From Symsagittifera roscoffensis (lineage: Eukaryota; Xenacoelomorpha; Acoela; Convolutidae): a DNA stretch of 64,000 nt. The stretch's first letter is position 1, and every line of letters begins with the position of its first letter. The position numbers were made by a program, and so were the translations under genes. Below are positions 12,379 through 22,319 of the stretch, in pieces. Location of the stretch: contig NC_087069.1 of the NCBI RefSeq assembly GCF_963678635.1, positions 496,001 to 560,000 of the forward strand, given 5' to 3'. The notes under the pieces are model-generated. The model searched no databases. It worked only from the letters and a program-made list of their open reading frames with translations, and had not been told where the DNA came from.

Positions 12379-12580
12379 GGCTCTTTTTCCTTTTCCCCCC
12401 ACCTCACACGACCTTCAATGTATTAGTGTAACGAGTGGTTTTACGAGGTTGAGTATGAAGACCAAATATGTTTGTCGTGGCCTTATTACTCTGTATGTAA
12501 ATTTTCATAGTAATCGGACAATGCAGTCAACAAATTTACATGTAAAAATTTGCAGGTGGGGGGGAAAAGGAAAAAGAGCC
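12379..12580 (+). mobile_element. MITE-A1
   Basis: A 202-bp element with inverted ends GGCTCTTTTTCCTTTTCCCC and its complement. It is flanked by AAGATTTT on both sides (12371-12378 and 12581-12588). The empty site CCCAAGATTTTTTTCGC is present at about 19610 in unit 2. It has no coding capacity. The interior resembles that of family B in layout (a GTAACGAGTGGTTTTAC phrase followed by GTATGAAGACCAAAT). Confidence 0.85.
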
Positions 12581-12664
12581 AAGATTTTTTTCGCTAAGTT
12601 ATGGGGGTTTAGAGGTTGGCAATTTGACCAACTTGAGATAACAATCTTGCGATATGTTTTGTTA

Positions 12665-12679
12665 GTAGTAGTAGTAGTA
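12665..12679 (-). repeat. 3'-terminal (TAC)5 microsatellite of LINE-PHD
   Basis: Five GTA units on the plus strand sit exactly between the target-site GTTA and the LINE 3' UTR. CR1/L2-like LINEs characteristically end in such short repeats, which help reverse transcriptase pair with its template. Confidence 0.7.
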
Positions 12680-12732
12680 AAAGACTTTAATTCCATTGGT
12701 GGATACAGGGTTAATATAAATATTGAATGAAC

Positions 12733-14148
12733 TTACGATCGACAATTTTTACAAAAACATTTGACAAAGAATGTGCATGATCTGTTTATATCAAACAAAG
12801 TTGAAGTTTTAAGCAGTAAGAATTTATTCAGTTTTGATTTGAACATTCCCAGGGGCATGTCGAAAGATATAATTTTCCGACGCAGAAGTTCATTGGCAGC
12901 ACGGGGAGCTCGTACAAAGAAGTTATCGTCAGTTTTCAATTTCCTCGTGTTCGGTATGACGAATAGGCCACTCGTAGCGGAACGCGTAGGAAGCGAGCTG
13001 GTTGCACTTTTGCAGTCAACATCAATAACATTGTTATGGAGCTTCCAAAGTAGAAGAATTTCAACTCTAATCAATACATAGCTAATTGGAAGCATATTCA
13101 GATTTAGTAGCCCTGAAACATACGATGAACATTTCTTGATCCATCTTAGAACTTTGTACTGGAACAGTTCAAGCTGATGTAATAGTGTCAAAGAAGGGCA
13201 CCATGCAGGAGCACCGTAAAGTAAGATTGACAGAATGAGAGTATTGTAAAGTAACTTTTTTCGACTGCAGGATACCGAGAAAGGAATATTTCGTTTCAGA
13301 AAATAAAACAATCTGGAACATTTTATCAACTTAGTATTCAGATGGGATTTCCAGGAAAGATTGTTGGAGACTATGATACCAAGATCTTTAATTTCATCAA
13401 CAAATGGTAAGATGTCTGATCCGAGCAAGAATTGGATAGAATCATCATAACCACCAAAGTTCAGAACTTTACATTTGGCAGAATGAAACTGTAAGTGATT
13501 GTTAGTTGACCAATTAAAAAGAGAATCGATATCTTTTTGAACTAATGATGGAGCAGATGAGCTATTAATCTTCAGGTCGTCTGCAAATAGATAAAATTCA
13601 CTATTTAACACATCATCGGTCATATCATTTATAAATAAAATAAACAGAAGTGGGCCGAGAACACTCCCCTGAGGAACGCCCGAGGTAACTGGCAGAGGAG
13701 ACGAAATTGATTGATTTATTAGCACACACTGATACCGGTTTGTCAGATAAGATTCAAACAACTGGAGAAATTCAAAATCAAAGCCGAGTATAACAAGTTT
13801 AGCAAGTAACAAATGATGCGGTACTGAATCAAAAGCTTTTCTCACATCAAAGTAAATGGCTAGTCCAGGAGAATTTTTATCGCAGGAAGAATAAATTGAG
13901 TCGAGATAGATGATCAATTGGCTGATAGTACTGCGCGACTTCATGAAACCATGTTGCTGACGTTTGATTAGATGTCTAACTTTTGGATAAGTAAAGTTGA
14001 AAAGAATTCTTTCCAGGATAAGGGAAATTCGTGGTAAAATACTAATTGGTCTGTAGTTAGTAATGTCATTGCGAGCATCAGATTTGTATAAAGGGGTAAC
14101 AAAAGAAGTTTTCCACTGACTAGGCCAGTTTTTGTGTTTCAGTAAACG
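12733..14148 (-). pseudogene. LINE-PHD ORF2, reverse transcriptase part (after frameshift)
   Basis: Non-LTR reverse transcriptase in good condition. From about 14130 it reads NWPSQWKTSFVTPLYKSD and NYRPISILPRISLILERIL. It then has YFDVRKAFDSVPHHLLLAKL (block with the first catalytic Asp), TSGVPQGSVLGPLLFILFIN, and the active-site box FADD (in YLFADDLKIN). The thumb follows (IKDLGIIVSNNLSWKSH) and a C-terminal domain ends in a cysteine-containing tail (FFVKCFCKNC). It is out of frame with the endonuclease part by a small lesion at about 14140, so ORF2 is broken here. The palm motifs are intact, suggesting recent inactivation. Confidence 0.85.
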
Positions 14149-15560
14149 AGGGGTGATATGATATCAGAGCAGTGAGATAACACGAAAGAGGGAATATTAT
14201 CCGGACCAGTATTACTAGTGTCGGGACAGTAATTCAAAAATGATTCAATATCAGGTAATGATAAGTTAAGATCGTTTAAACAAATCGAAACATTGGAGAA
14301 CAAGTCTGGCAATGTGAACATTTCTTGGTCATTGAAAACTGATGCGAAGAACTTGTTGAATCCAGTAGCTTTTTCGAGTTCAGTTGTCAAGGAAATATTG
14401 CCGTGATACATGATGGATGGAAGGGCAGAATTATAACCGAGAGTTTTGAGGAGCTTAAAACATTCGCTCGTAGAAGAAAGATTGAACTGATTAATAAAGA
14501 CCTCTTTGTCCAATTCAATTGATTCAGAAAGATATCTAGTGATATCTTTCAATTTAATTGCCTGCAAATAAGAATTTTCTTTTTTTAATTTGCGAAGTGT
14601 TGTTTCTTTCTGATTAATTAAATGAACAGTATGCGAAGAATAAAATATCGGCAACACCTTCCTTTTGGAACGTTTTAATTTAATGGCAGACTTGAACGAG
14701 CTATTGAGAAGACTATACCACTTATCAGCATAGGACTCTATTGTGCAAGAATTAAGAGATACCAAATTGTACATAGATTGAAGATAAGTATTGAAAGTTT
14801 GGATGTTAAAAGAAGATTTGGAATAGGAACTTTGCAGCTCACAAGTCGGATGGACAGAATTAAAATTAAAGAAAATGGGGTAGTGGTCGGAGAAAATTTG
14901 ATTGCCAACTGATACAGGTAAGTTTCTTTCATTAGAAATAACGAGATCTAGGATATTTTTGTTCTTATGTGTCGCTTCAGTAACAAACTGCAGAAAACCA
15001 TTTTCGATAATGATTTCAAGAAAAGAGCGTTCATTTGTAGAAGAAGAGGAGTAAGTATTCCAATCAATAGAAGGAAAATTAAAGTCCCCGAGAATGTAAA
15101 AATTATAGGTATTTCCGTATCCGTATTGCTGTAAAATTTCTTCAATCTTCAACAAGTAGGACTCAATGCAATTTAGGAGGAGTTGAATATTAACAGAATA
15201 AATAGAAGACATGGGAGGGTTATAGATGAGAACAAAGAAGGAGGGTAGTTCGCTTAATACAACACATGAAACGGCAAATTCAAATGACGGAATGGTAGTA
15301 TTCATAGCTTTGAGAGGGTCGTTGGCCGATTGTGCAATAAGTAGACCACCGTGCTGTCTTCGTTCTCGATCTGTTCTACATATAGTGATATAAGAAGAGC
15401 CAAGAAAAATTTCAGAATCATCAATGTCGGGATTAAGCCAAGTTTCTGTAAGAAACACCAAAGAAATCAAATTAGTATTACAGAGACTAATTAATTCGTA
15501 TCTCTTATCGAGTGGACATATAGATTGACAATTTAACAGTAAGCAATTCGTAGATTCTAG
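14139..15560 (-). CDS. LINE-PHD ORF2, AP endonuclease and start of RT
   Basis: An APE-type endonuclease frame. Readable motifs are NCQSI near the start, FLTETWLN (catalytic Glu), ILGDFNFPSIDWN, ILDLVISN and SDHYPIFF (SDH box). It then enters the linker and reads GPDNIPSFVLSHCSDIISPLVY before a stop at 14139, where the frame should continue into RT. Upstream the frame is open back to 15560, directly after the ORF1 stop and in the same frame, with no ATG at its beginning (LESTNCLLLNCQS...). This suggests that ORF2 is reached by reading through the ORF1 stop codon rather than by a separate start. Confidence 0.82.
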   Translation of the reverse strand, partial: LESTNCLLLNCQSICPLDKRYELISLCNTNLISLVFLTETWLNPDIDDSEIFLGSSYITICRTDRERRQHGGLLIAQSANDPLKAMNTTIPSFEFAVSCVVLSELPSFFVLIYNPPMSSIYSVNIQLLLNCIESYLLKIEEILQQYGYGNTYNFYILGDFNFPSIDWNTYSSSSTNERSFLEIIIENGFLQFVTEATHKNKNILDLVISNERNLPVSVGNQIFSDHYPIFFNFNSVHPTCELQSSYSKSSFNIQTFNTYLQSMYNLVSLNSCTIESYADKWYSLLNSSFKSAIKLKRSKRKVLPIFYSSHTVHLINQKETTLRKLKKENSYLQAIKLKDITRYLSESIELDKEVFINQFNLSSTSECFKLLKTLGYNSALPSIMYHGNISLTTELEKATGFNKFFASVFNDQEMFTLPDLFSNVSICLNDLNLSLPDIESFLNYCPDTSNTGPDNIPSFVLSHCSDIISPLVY

Positions 15561-15563
15561 TCA
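15557..15563 (-). promoter_or_regulatory. in-frame UGA-CUAG stop context between ORF1 and ORF2
   Basis: On the minus strand the ORF1 stop reads AAT TGA CTA GAA and the downstream endonuclease frame is the same frame, open from the next codon. UGA followed by CUAG is the best-known metazoan stop-codon readthrough context. Readthrough itself is inference; the sequence, frame identity and lack of a nearby downstream ATG are direct observations. Confidence 0.65.
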
Positions 15564-16448
15564 ATTTGAGGATATGTCAACTGGCGCGCCTTTATAGTAA
15601 AGTTTAAGATTTTTGATTCGAAAATCTTTCTTGTTTTTCGCCTCGGAAGTAATCATTTGATATCGTTTGGCCAGAAGATTTTTCTCAGTTTGACGATCCG
15701 AATGTGAAAGGAACTTTTTAATATACACTCGGTTAATGTAATTCTTAAGGTAGTGACTACGAGCAAAGCAGTTATTTAAGAATCGGTCATTAGAAGTTGT
15801 AACAAGGAGGGGTCGACATCTTGGTCTATCAGAAGCTAATTCATTTGGAGAAGATTTAGTAATCTTTCCAAGGCGTCGAATCGCAGTGATATTATTCTCT
15901 GGATGCAATCCCATATGTTGCATTATTCCATCAATTTCTGTTGAGTCGTTTTCAATTTGCTTAAAATAAGAGCTTTCGTTTTCAGGAATACCAGTAATAA
16001 CAAACTGCAGTTCAGTATTAGGTAACGATTTCTTACTGCCGGATACTATATCACTATAAGAAGGTAAAGATTTAGTGACCGCTTCTTTGACATTTTCATT
16101 CACGCCAGGGATAACTTCACTGATAAGTTTAGGGACAAGATTTGTAACCGTAGTATTTATTTTATCGCTCAAGTCATTAAATAAAGCATCCAACTTAGCT
16201 TCGGTGCAAATTGTTGACTTATCTCCTCTCTGCAGACAGTTGTCACATAGCCACTGGAGATTTGCTTTTGTCCCTAGCCAACGCACATCATCGATAGAAA
16301 GTCCAACACAAGGGCCATGAACCCATTTCCCACAAGAAGAGCATCCAATAGCCGAGCTGTCATCATCATTGACGGGCTTCTTGCAGATACATTTAGGACT
16401 GGACTCAGAGTTCAATCTGGTGGTCCTGGGTTTAGGGCCCATAATCAT
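15561..16448 (-). CDS. LINE-PHD ORF1 (PHD finger protein)
   Basis: A 295-residue ORF1 protein. Residues 20-71 form a C4HC3 PHD-type zinc finger: C20-x-C22, C36-x2-C39, H44-x2-C47, C68-x2-C71, with the usual W two residues before the last pair (QWLCDNC). A helical region follows (about residues 85-140), then a basic nucleic-acid-binding-like C-terminal half (FVITGIPENESS, AIRRLGK, RPLLVTTSND, YIKKFLS). PHD fingers are known in ORF1 proteins of some CR1-type LINEs. It presumably binds the element RNA, which is inference. It ends at TGA (15563-15561), followed in frame by CTAG and the endonuclease ORF. Confidence 0.85.
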   Translation of the reverse strand: MIMGPKPRTTRLNSESSPKCICKKPVNDDDSSAIGCSSCGKWVHGPCVGLSIDDVRWLGTKANLQWLCDNCLQRGDKSTICTEAKLDALFNDLSDKINTTVTNLVPKLISEVIPGVNENVKEAVTKSLPSYSDIVSGSKKSLPNTELQFVITGIPENESSYFKQIENDSTEIDGIMQHMGLHPENNITAIRRLGKITKSSPNELASDRPRCRPLLVTTSNDRFLNNCFARSHYLKNYINRVYIKKFLSHSDRQTEKNLLAKRYQMITSEAKNKKDFRIKNLKLYYKGAPVDISSN

Positions 16449-16494
16449 TCAATATATGAAACTATTTAATAAGTTTATCACAACAATTAGGCTA

Positions 16495-16562
16495 AGTCGA
16501 AAAATAGCCAAATAATCCCTTCACTTACTAAACAGTTAAGTACAAAATAGTACATTTACCAT
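16495..16562. repeat. 68-bp inverted copy of target DNA at the LINE-PHD 5' junction
   Basis: Bases 16495-16562 are an exact reverse complement of 16661-16728, which is ordinary target DNA also present at about 19780-19850 in unit 2. The copy lies between the LINE 5' UTR and the target-site GTTA. It is not part of the LINE or of the pre-insertion site. Confidence 0.85.
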
Positions 16563-18129
16563 ACAAAATAGTTAACGCGTAAGCGGAGATTTGATCTAAT
16601 TTAGAAAACATTCCAATTTGAATTGAGGCATGGATTTTGGTCTACTCAATACTTAGATTCATGGTAAATGTACTATTTTGTACTTAACTGTTTAGTAAGT
16701 GAAGGGATTATTTGGCTATTTTTCGACTCCCCTGCCACATTTCAAATGTTCAAGTTACTTAGTTGTTTTATGTGAGATTATGGCTGAACGCGTGATTTTA
16801 CAAGGTAAGGTATATAGAACAAATCTGTTCACAAAAATTACGAAAATTTTTTAAAAATCTAACAGTTTTTTGAAAAGCGACCACTACTCAAAAGACTTTA
16901 AAGGGCAATCGAGACTTTCAGGGCTTCATCCTGATACGGCAAACTTGTTTCATTCTTTTTTTCTTTTTGGTTCAACCTAATATTCTTCATTGCCCCTGAT
17001 TTAGAGGGGAAGCAAATTTTAACTACATGTTAATTGAGCAGCATGGTTTGACTGTTTTCCAGTTTCCCACCCACTCTTGAAAAGGCCAATTTGAACTGTT
17101 CAAAAAGTGTTCACACGTCTTCTTGCATGTAAGAAGTGTTGAAAGTTTATCTACCTGTTCAAGTTGACTCTTTTCGGAGTAGCTTTCAACGCGAACAGTC
17201 ATTTTTAATAGACTTTTGTATATTGAGCTTCAGAAAAAACCAAGGGAATGGGATGGAAAAGAGCTAACATAGCTAATATAAGAGCTGATATATCTCGTTT
17301 TAGGATAATTTTGACTGGGACATTTCCGTCTGCACTTTTCTTGGATAAAATTGGTGCTCAAAAAAATCGGGAACTTTAAAGCGTCGGGAACTTGAAAGCT
17401 GTTTTAAATATACCCCTGTCAAGGATTCATTTTTACCTCAATTACAATTACCTCATCCCCAGAATAGAAATTCAACTAAAAAAACTTGACCGAATTTCTA
17501 CCACCTCTTGCAATTAATATATAAAAATGATAGAAGTTTGCTAACAAGCAGTTTGCAAGTATAAACTGTTGTTCATTGTTGAGATTGTTCAGATTCATAC
17601 GTTTGTTTTTGCTTTGACATGCAATGGGATTATAATTTCTTCTTGTATTCGTAAAGGTTAGTTTTAAGCGATATATTTTGTTAGCCCTTTGCTTTCCGTC
17701 TAAAAAGTTAGTTTTGCAAAAACATTCAACGTCTAAATTCCGTTCCATTGGAGCCGTCTAATTGGGTCATCGTCTAATGTCCAAGACCCCAAAAAAAGTT
17801 ATCATTGTTTGCTATAAAAGTAGAAAGTTGAAACGAATGATTAGAGTTGAAAAAGAGACAGTCTCTGGTCAAAATAGATAACCTCAGTGAATTTTAAAAA
17901 AATTTTAAGTAGTTTTTCAAAACTGATATTATATGTATTTAAGAAAGTGGGAAAGAGATCCAATTCATAAATCCTTGTTAGTTTTTTTTTTTTAAAAATG
18001 GCCTCAGATAACTGAAAAACAGATACTCGTATGAAGTGAGGTGTGGATAGGAGTCCTAAAACCCAAAAAAAAACAAAAATTTTTAAAAAAAATATTAATT
18101 TAATTAAACTTGATATCATTTAGTAAAAG

Positions 18130-18271
18130 GGCTCTTTTTCCTTTCCCCCCACCTGCAAATTTTTACAAGTAAGTTTGTTGACCACATTGTCCGATTGTTC
18201 TGAATCAACCTCGTAAAACCACACTAAAAATTTGAAGCTCGTCTGAGGTGGAGGGAAAAGGAAAAAGAGCC
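18130..18271 (+). mobile_element. MITE-A2 (internally deleted)
   Basis: 142 bp with A-family ends, flanked by AGTAAAAG on both sides (18122-18129 and 18272-18279). Unit 1 at about 11485 has TTTAGTAAAAGTGTTCGAG uninterrupted, the empty site. The element is about 60 bp shorter than full-length family members. Confidence 0.85.
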
Positions 18272-18591
18272 AGTAAAAGTGTTCGAGTAACGAGATTTTT
18301 AAAATGGAAAAATGGAAAAATTCTTCACACGGTTGGCACAAAAACGCGGCGCAATTCAGTTCAACTTTCATAGCAATGCTTTCAATTTTATTTCATTGCT
18401 TTCTACTAAATCAGAGTTGCTATTCATTAAGAAAAAGGTAAGTAGCTTCATACACATTTTTCAGCAACTTTTTTATTGTTAGTTACTTTAATTGTAAAAT
18501 TTTTCGACTTTGCTAGAGAAACGGAAACGACCAGATCGAAGAATCAGAGAAACAATTTCGTCTTAAATGATGGTCAATTAAGTGAGCAACG

Positions 18592-18792
18592 TGCTTTTTT
18601 CTCTCCACCTTACATTGCGCGAGCATAATTTTTTTGGCGTAAAAAGTGATTCTTCAAAGTTAGTTATGAAGACCACAGCAATTCGCCATGGCTTTTTTAA
18701 CTCCTTATGCCCGAATTTTCTTAACAAACGGACAATTTGAGCAAAAAATTTCAGCTGCAAAATTTGCAGTTGAGGGGAGAGGAAAAAGAGCC
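18592..18792 (+). mobile_element. older MITE-A copy (A8), diverged
   Basis: About 200 bp beginning TGCTTTTTTCTCTCCACC and ending GGGGAGAGGAAAAAGAGCC, the family A ends with substitutions. Flanking octamers GAGCAACG and ATACAACG match at five of eight positions. The left part also exists in unit 1 at about 11807-11905, so this copy probably predates the duplication. Confidence 0.5.
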
Positions 18793-20303
18793 ATACAACG
18801 CTCCTGCGTGAAAAAAGTATTCTAAAAGAGCTATCGAACAGTAACTAGGCCAACAATGTTTTAGTTGACTGCCGTTGTGCCGAAAATAGAAGTTATCAAA
18901 AAAAAGCTTTGAACAAAGTCCTTAATGCGACCAAACACTAGAGCACTAAGCCAATTGATTTGAAGAATATATGACGAGTATGTGCTCAATTGTTGGTTTG
19001 TTTACCACGCAAAAACTCCTGGCATTTTGAGCTCGTTGAAATAGTTGCTCACATTTGTTATTCAAATATGAAGGTAATGGAAAAGAGCATCAAATACAAA
19101 TTAAATTTGTTTTTTTTTTCGAGCTCCTGAAGTCCCCGACAATTTGAAGAAATTATTCAATCAAGAGGGGAGTACCAGTATTTTTTTCTTTTTGAATTAT
19201 TGAAGTGCATGAGAACTTGAAGATTTTTTTGGATTTGTCTAGCATTTTACAAATTCCAGTAGAAGATATTGAGGCTTTTTTCCAGTTGATTTTTTCTGAA
19301 GTTCTTTCATTTAAAGTCTATTAAAAAATGACTTTTCATGTTATAAACTGCAATAAAACATATGAGCGTGAACGGGTGAACAAATTTTTACTACGTTTCC
19401 TGCAAGCAAAATGCCGTTTGAACAGTTTAGTTATTTTGTAATTTAGGAAAAGGGTGGGAAACTGGAAAACAGGTGAAAGTAGCAGAAAATTTTTGCTAGA
19501 GAAGTGTTTTTTCTCCAGATAAAATTGGCTTTGTAACTAGCCACAATTGACATAATCAACCAAAAGTTATCAGTGTCCTGAGCTCAAATTTAGAAAAAAA
19601 TTTCACCCAAGATTTTTTTCGCTAAGTTATGGGGGTTTAGAGGTTGGCAGTTTGACCAACTTGAAATAACAATCTTGCGATATGTTTTGTTAACGCGTAA
19701 GCAGAGATTTGATCTAATTTAGAAAACATTCCAATTTGAATTGAGGCATGGATTTTGGTCTACTCAATACTTAGATTCATGGTAAATGTACTATTTTGTA
19801 CTTAACTGTTTAGTAAGTGAAGGGATTATTTGGCTATTTTTCGACTCCCCTGCCACATTTCAAATGTTCAAGTTACTTAGTTGTTTTATGTGCGATTATG
19901 GCTAAACGCGTGATTTTACAAGGTAAGGTATATAGAACAAATCTGTTCACAAAAATTGCGAAAATTTTTTTAAAATCTAACAATTTTTTGAAAAGCGACC
20001 ACTACTCAAAAGACTTTAAAGGGCAATCGAGACATTCAGGGCTTCACCCTGATACGAGCAAACTTGTTGTTCCGACTTTCGATACGAAAGTAACGGAATA
20101 TTTGTGCTCGGGTGGGTTTTTTTTTTCTTCAGACAAATTTCGACTTTTTAACTAGCCATTTTTGACGGAATTTTTTTTATATCATTCAAAAGGTATTGTT
20201 GTCCTGAGCTTAAATTTGAAAAGATATTTCACCTGTGATGAGTTTTCGCAAAGTTATCGGGAACTTTAGAGCGTCGGGAACTTGAAAGCAGTTTTAAATA
20301 TAC

Positions 20304-20503
20304 GGCTTTTTCCTTTTCCCCCCACCTCACATGAGCATCAATTCTATGGTCTAACGAGTGATTTTACAAGGTTAATTATGAAGACCAAATATGTTTGTCA
20401 TGGCCTAATTTATTTGCATGTCAATTTTCATTATAATCGGACAATGCAAACAGTAATTTCAATTATAAAAATTTTAGGTGGGGGGGGAAAAGGAAAAAGA
20501 GCC
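20304..20503 (+). mobile_element. MITE-A3
   Basis: 200 bp with A-family inverted ends and flanks AAATATAC (20296-20303) and AAATAAAC (20504-20511), a duplication with one mismatch. The empty site TTTTAAATATACCCCTGTC is present in unit 1 at about 17402-17420. Confidence 0.85.
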
Positions 20504-20800
20504 AAATAAACCCCTGTCAAGGATTCGTTTTTACCTCAATTACAATTACCTCATCCCCAGAATTGAAATTCAACTAAAAAACTTGACCGAATTTCTACCA
20601 CCTCCTGCAATTAATATATAAAAATGATGGAAGTTTGCTAACAAAGCAGTTTGCAAGTATAAACTGTTGTTCATTGTTGAGATTGTTCAGATTCATACGT
20701 TTTTTTTTGCTGATCAGAAGATTTGAACTATTGTGAGAAATTTTGATTTCATACTCTACATCGCAACATCGAGCATTTAGCCATTATATCAAGACTTCTC

Positions 20801-21013
20801 GGCTCTTTTCCAGTTCCCCCCTTATAAAACACCGAAATTTACGTATGTGTTACGTGTTATTACGGCCAAATGCGTAATGTTACGCTGTAAATTATGAAGA
20901 ACAAATCTGTTCACAGTTGTCGATTTGTTCACCACGCCAAATTTCATTGCATTATGACAACGTTAAATAAGCTTTTCAAAATTGAATTTGAAAGGGGGGA
21001 CTGGAAAAGAGCC
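20801..21013 (+). mobile_element. MITE-B2
   Basis: 213 bp, left end GGCTCTTTTCCAGTTCCCCC, right end GGGGGGACTGGAAAAGAGCC, flanked by a perfect 8-bp duplication GACTTCTC (20793-20800 and 21014-21021). Confidence 0.85.
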
Positions 21014-21384
21014 GACTTCTCGTATGCAGGGCAAAGCCCTGAATGTTTCGACTGCCCCATACTTCATATCGAATAGTTTTTGGAGGAAAAAACTTTGAAA
21101 AGCTATAAATTTTAGATACAATCAAAAAGACGTACAAAAATTTGAGTCGCACAAAAATTTTGCTGCATATAAAAAACAGTACTATACAAAATATTTCAAA
21201 AAATTATGTAATGAATAAATGAAGGAGAAAACAGTTCGATACGAATTAGTCCGCTTCAAAGTTGCCGGCGCTTCAAAGTTGTCCGCTTCAAAGTGGCGCG
21301 ACCACGGCGGTTACATTTTGTTGTTTTTGTTTGTTAAACCGGCTTGCTGAAACATTTATTACTTGGGATTATTTTTCGGACTGG

Positions 21385-21590
21385 GGCTCTTCGTTTCCCC
21401 CCTCCCTCGCACCTCACATATGCATCGATTTTATATTGTAACGAGGTCTTTTACTACTAATAAATATTATAGACCAACTATGTTTATCATAGCCTAATTG
21501 TTCCACATACCAATTTTTGTAACAATCCTATAATGTGAACAAAATTTTACTAGTAAAATTGGCTCTTTTCCAGTTCCCCCCTTTCAAATT
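21385..21590 (+). mobile_element. truncated MITE-A joined to a MITE-B terminal fragment
   Basis: 21385-21560 reads like the left end and interior of family A (GGCTCTTCG...CACCTCACATATGCATC...TTGTAACGAGG). It then abuts, at 21561-21590, a B-family left terminus (GGCTCTTTTCCAGTTCCCCC) without the rest of that element. Both are incomplete and no target duplication is evident. Confidence 0.5.
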
Positions 21591-22184
21591 CCGGCCTGTT
21601 TTGCGTTGAACTGTTTTTTATGAGACTGTTTTGTACAGACACGAAACTATAACGACCGATTAGCTATAGCCTCAAATCAATTTGGAGCGATTTTATTATG
21701 CGGGATAATTTGCTACGCATAAATAATTCATGTTAGGTTTCAAGCTTTATGAATAAAATCTGCAAAGCGCGCGTAAATTAGTCCTGAGCACGTCCAAATT
21801 GGTAATTTTCAATCAAACTCCCGGAACAATACAAAAAATATATCTTTTGACATTTGAAATCAGGAAGTCGATATTTTCATTGGGGTGAAAACAATTGTCA
21901 AAAACTATTATATCGATCGCCGAAAAATAACTGAGAAACCCCACCCCCCAAAGTATAAATATTCCGTTTTCATCGAAAATAGGAACAATAAAAAAACTAC
22001 CCCAAGCAAAGCATAAACATCCGTTTTCTGGAAGAGTTCCGGAACAACAAGTAAATGAACGAAAATAAAAAATTAGTGGAATGGGGGGAATAAAAAAGTG
22101 CCCGGTTTTGCTGCTACTGGGGCTTCCTGGTGGCGGCGAAACAACAACAACCAGAAAGAGCCCAATTAATTTTGTGCATTTCAG

Positions 22185-22319
22185 CTATCATGTATTCTCG
22201 TGTTCCACTAGTCGGCCTTACTGCAGTATGCATTGCTCTTTTTGGTCAGTTGTGTCTGACAGCAGAGCAGGAGGGCCACGACCACGACGACATGGAAAAA
22301 AGATTTTACTGCTCCTCTA
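22185..22319 (+). CDS. cysteine-rich peptide, exon 1 (signal and propeptide)
   Basis: The exon probably begins after TTTCAG at 22184, has its ATG at 22190-22192, and encodes the signal peptide, propeptide, Lys-Arg and the first mature cysteine. The donor GTATCT follows at 22320. The coding exon ends one base into a codon. Confidence 0.65.

Larger units (their letters stand above)
12665..16570 (-). mobile_element. CR1/jockey-group LINE with PHD-finger ORF1 (LINE-PHD)
   Basis: A minus-strand two-ORF non-LTR retrotransposon. Its 3' end is a short (TAC)5 microsatellite (12665-12679 on the plus strand as GTA repeats) preceded by TTTACTACT sequence, as CR1/L2-type elements end, with no poly-A. The empty site in unit 2 (19680-19700, TTTTGTTAACGCG) places the insertion at GTTA, duplicated at 12661-12664 and 16571-16574. 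The outermost 5' part (16495-16562) is not LINE sequence but an inverted copy of nearby target DNA. One frameshift near 14140 disables ORF2; otherwise the element is nearly intact. Confidence 0.88.
11127..17611 (+). repeat. tandem segmental duplication, unit 1
   Basis: This stretch and 17741-20712 are two copies of the same roughly 3-kb sequence in direct orientation, starting at CGTTYCATTRGAGCCGTCTAAT and ending around GATTCATACGT. Long blocks match almost base for base, for example 11430-11910 with 18080-18690, 12145-12660 with 19380-19690, 16571-16940 with 19688-20065, and 17340-17610 with 20260-20712. Unit 1 is longer because it holds a LINE, MITE-B1 and MITE-A1, which unit 2 lacks. Confidence 0.85.
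17741..20712 (+). repeat. tandem segmental duplication, unit 2
   Basis: Second copy of the block described at 11127-17611. It lacks the LINE, MITE-B1 and MITE-A1 of unit 1 but carries its own MITE-A2 (18130-18271) and MITE-A3 (20304-20503). The uninterrupted sequence at 19605-19700 and 19370-19390 serves as the empty site for three unit-1 insertions. About 130 bp of unrelated sequence (17612-17740) separates the two units. Confidence 0.85.

Noticed and set aside
12761-13081. Plus-strand ORF opposite LINE-PHD ORF2
   Set aside because: Antisense shadow of the reverse transcriptase tail.
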